In this document: positions 30,359-32,625 of the stretch, one piece after another
Layout of the letters: each line of letters begins with the position of its first letter
Numbering within the stretch: the first letter of the stretch is position 1
Assembly: GCA_016186635.1 (NCBI GenBank)
Contig: JACPLI010000008.1
Span: 1 to 32,625, forward strand
Source: Candidatus Liptonbacteria bacterium
GTDB lineage: Bacteria; Patescibacteriota; Minisyncoccia; UBA6257; 2-01-FULL-56-20
Direction of reading: 5' to 3'
DNA length: 32,625 bases
The notes under the pieces: generated by a model
Told to the model about the DNA's origin: nothing
Database searches by the model: none
The model's input: only the letters and a program-made list of their open reading frames with translations
Position numbers and translations under genes: made by a program

Positions 30359-31036
30359 AAGTATATACTTCCCTTTCTCATCGTCGCGGATAACCCGCCC
30401 GCGGTCAAGCGTAATCACTCTGCGTTCAAGGTCATTGATAATCTCCTTGTCGTGCGTCGCGAGCACCACCGTGGTGCCCAGCTCGTTGATTTTTTCAAGG
30501 AGCTTCACTATCTCCGCGGTGTGGAACGGGTCGAGATTCCCGGTCGGCTCATCCGCGATAATCACTTCCGGCCGGTGAATCATCGCGCGTGCGATTGCCA
30601 CCCGCTGCTTTTCCCCGCCCGAGAGTTCGTGCGGGAAATTATTTCCTTTGTCGGAGAGCCCCACCATATCAAGCACCTGCGGCACCAGCTCGTTGATTTC
30701 GCGCTGGGTGCGCCCCGCCACTTCAAGCGCAAAGGCGATGTTTTCGTAGGCGGTCTTCGTCGGAAGGAGCCGGAAATCCTGAAACACCACGCCGATGTGC
30801 CGCCGGAAGTGCGGCAGCTCGCCCGACCGCAGTTTGTTCACCTCATACTGCCCGAAAAAAATCCGCCCGCGGCTGGGCTTTTCTTCTCCTATCAAAAGCT
30901 TGATGATGGTGGACTTTCCCGCCCCCGAACGCCCCGCGAGCGAGACAAACTCGCCCTGTTTTACCTCAAACGTCGCGTCCTCGAGCGCCGGACTCGTGTG
31001 GTTATAGATCTTCGAAACGCCTTGGAAGGCAATCAT
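30353..31036 (-). CDS. ftsE: Cell division ATP-binding protein FtsE
   Basis: 227 aa ABC ATPase: Walker A GRSGAGKST (about 35-43), Q-loop VVFQDFRLLP, signature LSGGEKQRVAIARAM, Walker B VIIADEPTGNLDP and the H-loop ATHD. LP.K(T)AYENIAF.L is typical of FtsE. It works with FtsX. The final codons overlap the hairpin repeat that follows. Confidence 0.94.
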   Translation of the reverse strand: MIAFQGVSKIYNHTSPALEDATFEVKQGEFVSLAGRSGAGKSTIIKLLIGEEKPSRGRIFFGQYEVNKLRSGELPHFRRHIGVVFQDFRLLPTKTAYENIAFALEVAGRTQREINELVPQVLDMVGLSDKGNNFPHELSGGEKQRVAIARAMIHRPEVIIADEPTGNLDPFHTAEIVKLLEKINELGTTVVLATHDKEIINDLERRVITLDRGRVIRDDEKGKYILV

Positions 31037-31039
31037 GGG

Positions 31040-31180
31040 AGTATTCGCGAATAACGCTAATTAAGGTTGATTCTCCGCCCGAGGCGGATCCGCCTTTGGC
31101 GGAAATAACGCGAATCAACTTCGTCGAAAGACCGCCCAACGATTTTAACAAACATTCGCGTTATTTGCCACCATTCGCGA
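31040..31180. repeat. prfB-ftsE spacer with nested inverted repeats
   Basis: A 28-bp imperfect palindrome lies at 31075-31102 (centre GGCGGATCCGCC), flanked by GGTTGATTC (31065-31073) and its complement GAATCAAC (31112-31119). Several near-copies of ATTCGCG(A/T)TA lie around it. The palindrome is the same type as that inside prfB (31988-32015). No gene is seen. Confidence 0.7.
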
Positions 31181-31182
31181 TA

Positions 31183-32245
31183 TTAGCGATTACTCTCTAC
31201 TTCTGCTTCCACGAACATATCCAAGTCCCCCGCGAGCACCTTGTCCACCTGCGAGGTTTCGGCTTCCGTCCGGTGGTCTTTCACAAGCTGGTAGGGGTTC
31301 AGGACGTAGGAGCGAATTTGGTTGCCCCATTCGGGCTTCACTTTCACGCGGAGCGCGGAAAGCTCCGCAACGTGATGCCGTTCCATAAGCTGGATAATTT
31401 TCGCCTTGAGAAGGCGGAGTGCATACTCGCGGTTCTGCTGCTGGCTGCGTTCCACGCGCGCGCCCACCGTAATCCCCGTGGGAAGGTGCGTCACGCGCAC
31501 CGCGGTTTCCACTTTGTTCACATTCTGCCCGCCGGGGCCTCCCGCCCGGGAAAACTCGAATTTCAAATCGCTCTCGGGAATCTGAATTTTGGACTCTTCC
31601 ACGGCGGGCAAATCCGGAACCACTTCCACAAGCGCGAATGCCGTGTGCCGGAGCTTCTTCGGCGAGAACGGGGAAATGCGCACAAGCCGGTGCACACCGG
31701 ACTCTTTCTTCAAGTATCCGTATACATACTGACCTTTGAGTTCCAACACGCGCCCCCGAGGGTTGTCATCAATCACTCGAACTTTCCAACTCTGCTTCTC
31801 TGCATAGCGCATATACATCTCGCCAAGCATCCGCGCCCAGTCCTCCGCATCTTCCCCGCCCGCGCCGGGGTACACAGAAACAATCGCGGCTTGCCCGTCG
31901 TACTTTCCCTTGAAAAGTTCCTCAAGTTCAAATGCCCGAAACTTCCGGCGCGTCTCATAATACAAATTCTCGTCAAATGATTTCTCTCCGCCAGAGGCGG
32001 ATCCGCCTCTGGCGGAAAGCGCGGCAATGCCCGTTTCAATTTCCTGGTAGCGGGCAACGAGGTCGCGGAGAATGCCGAGCCGCTTGATTTTCTCGTCCGC
32101 CGAGATGCGATTCTGCCAAAAATCCGGCGCACTCATCGCCGCTTCAAGCTCCACTATCTCTTTTTCCTTCGCCGCAAGGTCAAAGCCGCCCGCCTAACCG
32201 GCGGGCTTCGGTTGCAAGTTCCTCAAGTTGCGCCCTGAAATCCAT
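31183..32245 (-). CDS. prfB: Peptide chain release factor 2 with programmed +1 frameshift
   Basis: About 353 aa if the frameshift is counted. Translation begins at the ATG at 32245 and gives 21 codons (MDFRAQLEELATEARRLGGRL) ending at CTT-TGA-C (32185-32179). A +1 shift gives DLAAKEKEI and continues through the main frame (residues from 32154 on). The factor ends translation at UAA and UGA. The SPF tripeptide (RISPFSPKK) and GGQ (AGGPGGQNVNK) are present. ARGGSASGG at about residues 78-86 is coded by a palindrome and lies in the N-terminal domain, away from the SPF and GGQ sites. A TATACT box 6 nt before the ATG predicts a leaderless mRNA. Confidence 0.92.
31988..32015. repeat. 28-bp perfect palindrome inside prfB
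   Basis: CCGCCAGAGGCGG-AT-CCGCCTCTGGCGG, also with matching flanks to the intergenic element at 31075-31102. It is in frame and codes for ARGGSASGG. Confidence 0.88.
32179..32185 (-). promoter_or_regulatory. prfB programmed frameshift site
   Basis: CTT TGA C on the minus strand. Slippage from CTT to TTT reads GAC next. A G-rich stretch (AGGCGGGCGG) just upstream could act as the internal Shine-Dalgarno-like stimulator. This makes RF2 synthesis depend on RF2 level. Confidence 0.88.
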
Positions 32246-32251
32246 GGGGAA

Positions 32252-32257
32252 AGTATA
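32252..32257 (-). promoter_or_regulatory. -10 box of prfB
   Basis: TATACT on the minus strand, preceded by TGG as an extended -10. Six bases separate it from the ATG at 32245, which puts the transcription start at or next to the A of the start codon. Confidence 0.6.
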
Positions 32258-32293
32258 CCATACTCCCGCGAGTTGAACAGGTGCTCTGGATAC

Positions 32294-32333
32294 TGCACCA
32301 AATTGTATCCCACGTGGGATACAATTTGGTGCA
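32294..32333. repeat. 40-bp perfect palindrome upstream of prfB
   Basis: Twenty bases (TGCACCAAATTGTATCCCAC) are followed by their exact reverse complement. No T-run follows on either side. It may be a terminator for the region to the right, or another interspersed palindrome. Confidence 0.8.
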
Positions 32334-32504
32334 AAGAAGTTTAAATCAAACAGGCCGCCTTGCGGGGCGACCTGCGATGAATCCTACACATCATTCGCTT
32401 CACTTCACTTGTGGAACACGGTGATTTTGTTCGTTTCCGGCGGTTCTGCTGACTCTTTCTCGGGTTCGCAGGGTGGCCATGGCTTGAGTTCCCCTCCCGA
32501 AACT
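32334..32504. other. Spacer with a possible gene remnant
   Basis: On the minus strand, a frame open from the inverted repeat (32566) to the TGA at 32408 ends KPWPPCEPEKESAEPPETNK and then ITVFHK. It looks protein-like but has no start codon, because an in-frame stop lies in the repeat. It may be the tail of a gene cut by the repeat element. An imperfect hairpin is at 32350-32374. Nothing else is seen. Confidence 0.3.
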
Positions 32505-32625
32505 TGGGTTAAGGGAACTTTCGTGTTGGTTTTTTGAGTGTCGGCAGACGAAAAAGCTCGATATAGTCAAACTTTTTCGTCTGCCTTGACCGGAAGATAG
32601 ACATCCGATTGTCTATCTTCATGCA
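32505..32625. repeat. Right copy of 121-bp terminal inverted repeat
   Basis: This is the exact reverse complement of 21-141, with the same two hairpins. It is the last sequence of the window. Identity stops sharply at 141/32505 on the inner side. Confidence 0.9.

Noticed and set aside
32180-32182. In-frame TGA in prfB as evidence of a recoded stop codon
   Set aside because: It is in the classic CTTTGAC frameshift site, and other genes here use TGA as stop.
1-32625. Window as a complete linear plasmid or virus with terminal repeats
   Set aside because: It holds prfB-ftsE-ftsX and nrdJ but no replication, capsid or terminase gene. An assembly end at a multicopy repeat is simpler.

Overview
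The window reads as a chromosomal piece of a Patescibacteria (CPR, Parcubacteria-like) genome with fairly high GC. The reasons are the small genes packed on long one-strand runs, a family of very Cys-rich zinc-ribbon proteins of a kind I associate with this group, start codons often placed 6-9 nt after a -10 box with no ribosome binding site, many interspersed palindromes that are even read through in frame, and the core order prfB-ftsE-ftsX at the right end. No rRNA, tRNA or CRISPR array was seen. prfB keeps its UGA frameshift site, so UGA is a stop codon here.

Layout. 21-141 and 32505-32625 are a perfect 121-bp inverted repeat at the two ends. 166-6106 (+) is a tandem array of three intact Cys-rich paralogues plus the C-terminal stub of another; a fourth, broken copy lies at 27589-29318 (-). 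6610-9463 (+) holds a strong promoter, a cobalamin riboswitch with terminator and antiterminator, a secreted transcobalamin-like protein and a membrane-anchored partner. 9487-14085 (-) is a five-gene run: ArsR-type regulator, B12-dependent ribonucleotide reductase (nrdJ), corrinoid adenosyltransferase (cobO), ECF transporter S component and a DoxX-like membrane protein. 14214-16570 (-) is an AT-richer restriction-modification pair. 16620-27494 (-) is a long one-strand block for metal and thiol chemistry: CopB-type ATPase, CsoR-family repressor, DUF302, SHOCT, DUF2933, CcdA, thioredoxin-like and DUF1573 proteins, plus several unnamed membrane proteins. 29363-32245 (-) holds ftsX, ftsE and prfB.

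The most interesting reading is that 6610-14143 forms one cobalamin capture-and-use locus: a riboswitch-controlled surface B12 binder, a candidate membrane uptake component, the adenosyltransferase that makes the coenzyme, and the enzyme that needs it. Both divisions carry the same 13-bp sequence (CATAGTTTCGAAA) just downstream of their predicted transcription starts, so the ArsR-like protein may control both. B12 binding by the surface protein and the substrate of the S component are inferences.

A second theme is repeat invasion. At least five palindrome families sit between genes and also inside genes in frame, including three insertions in one P-type ATPase and one in release factor 2.
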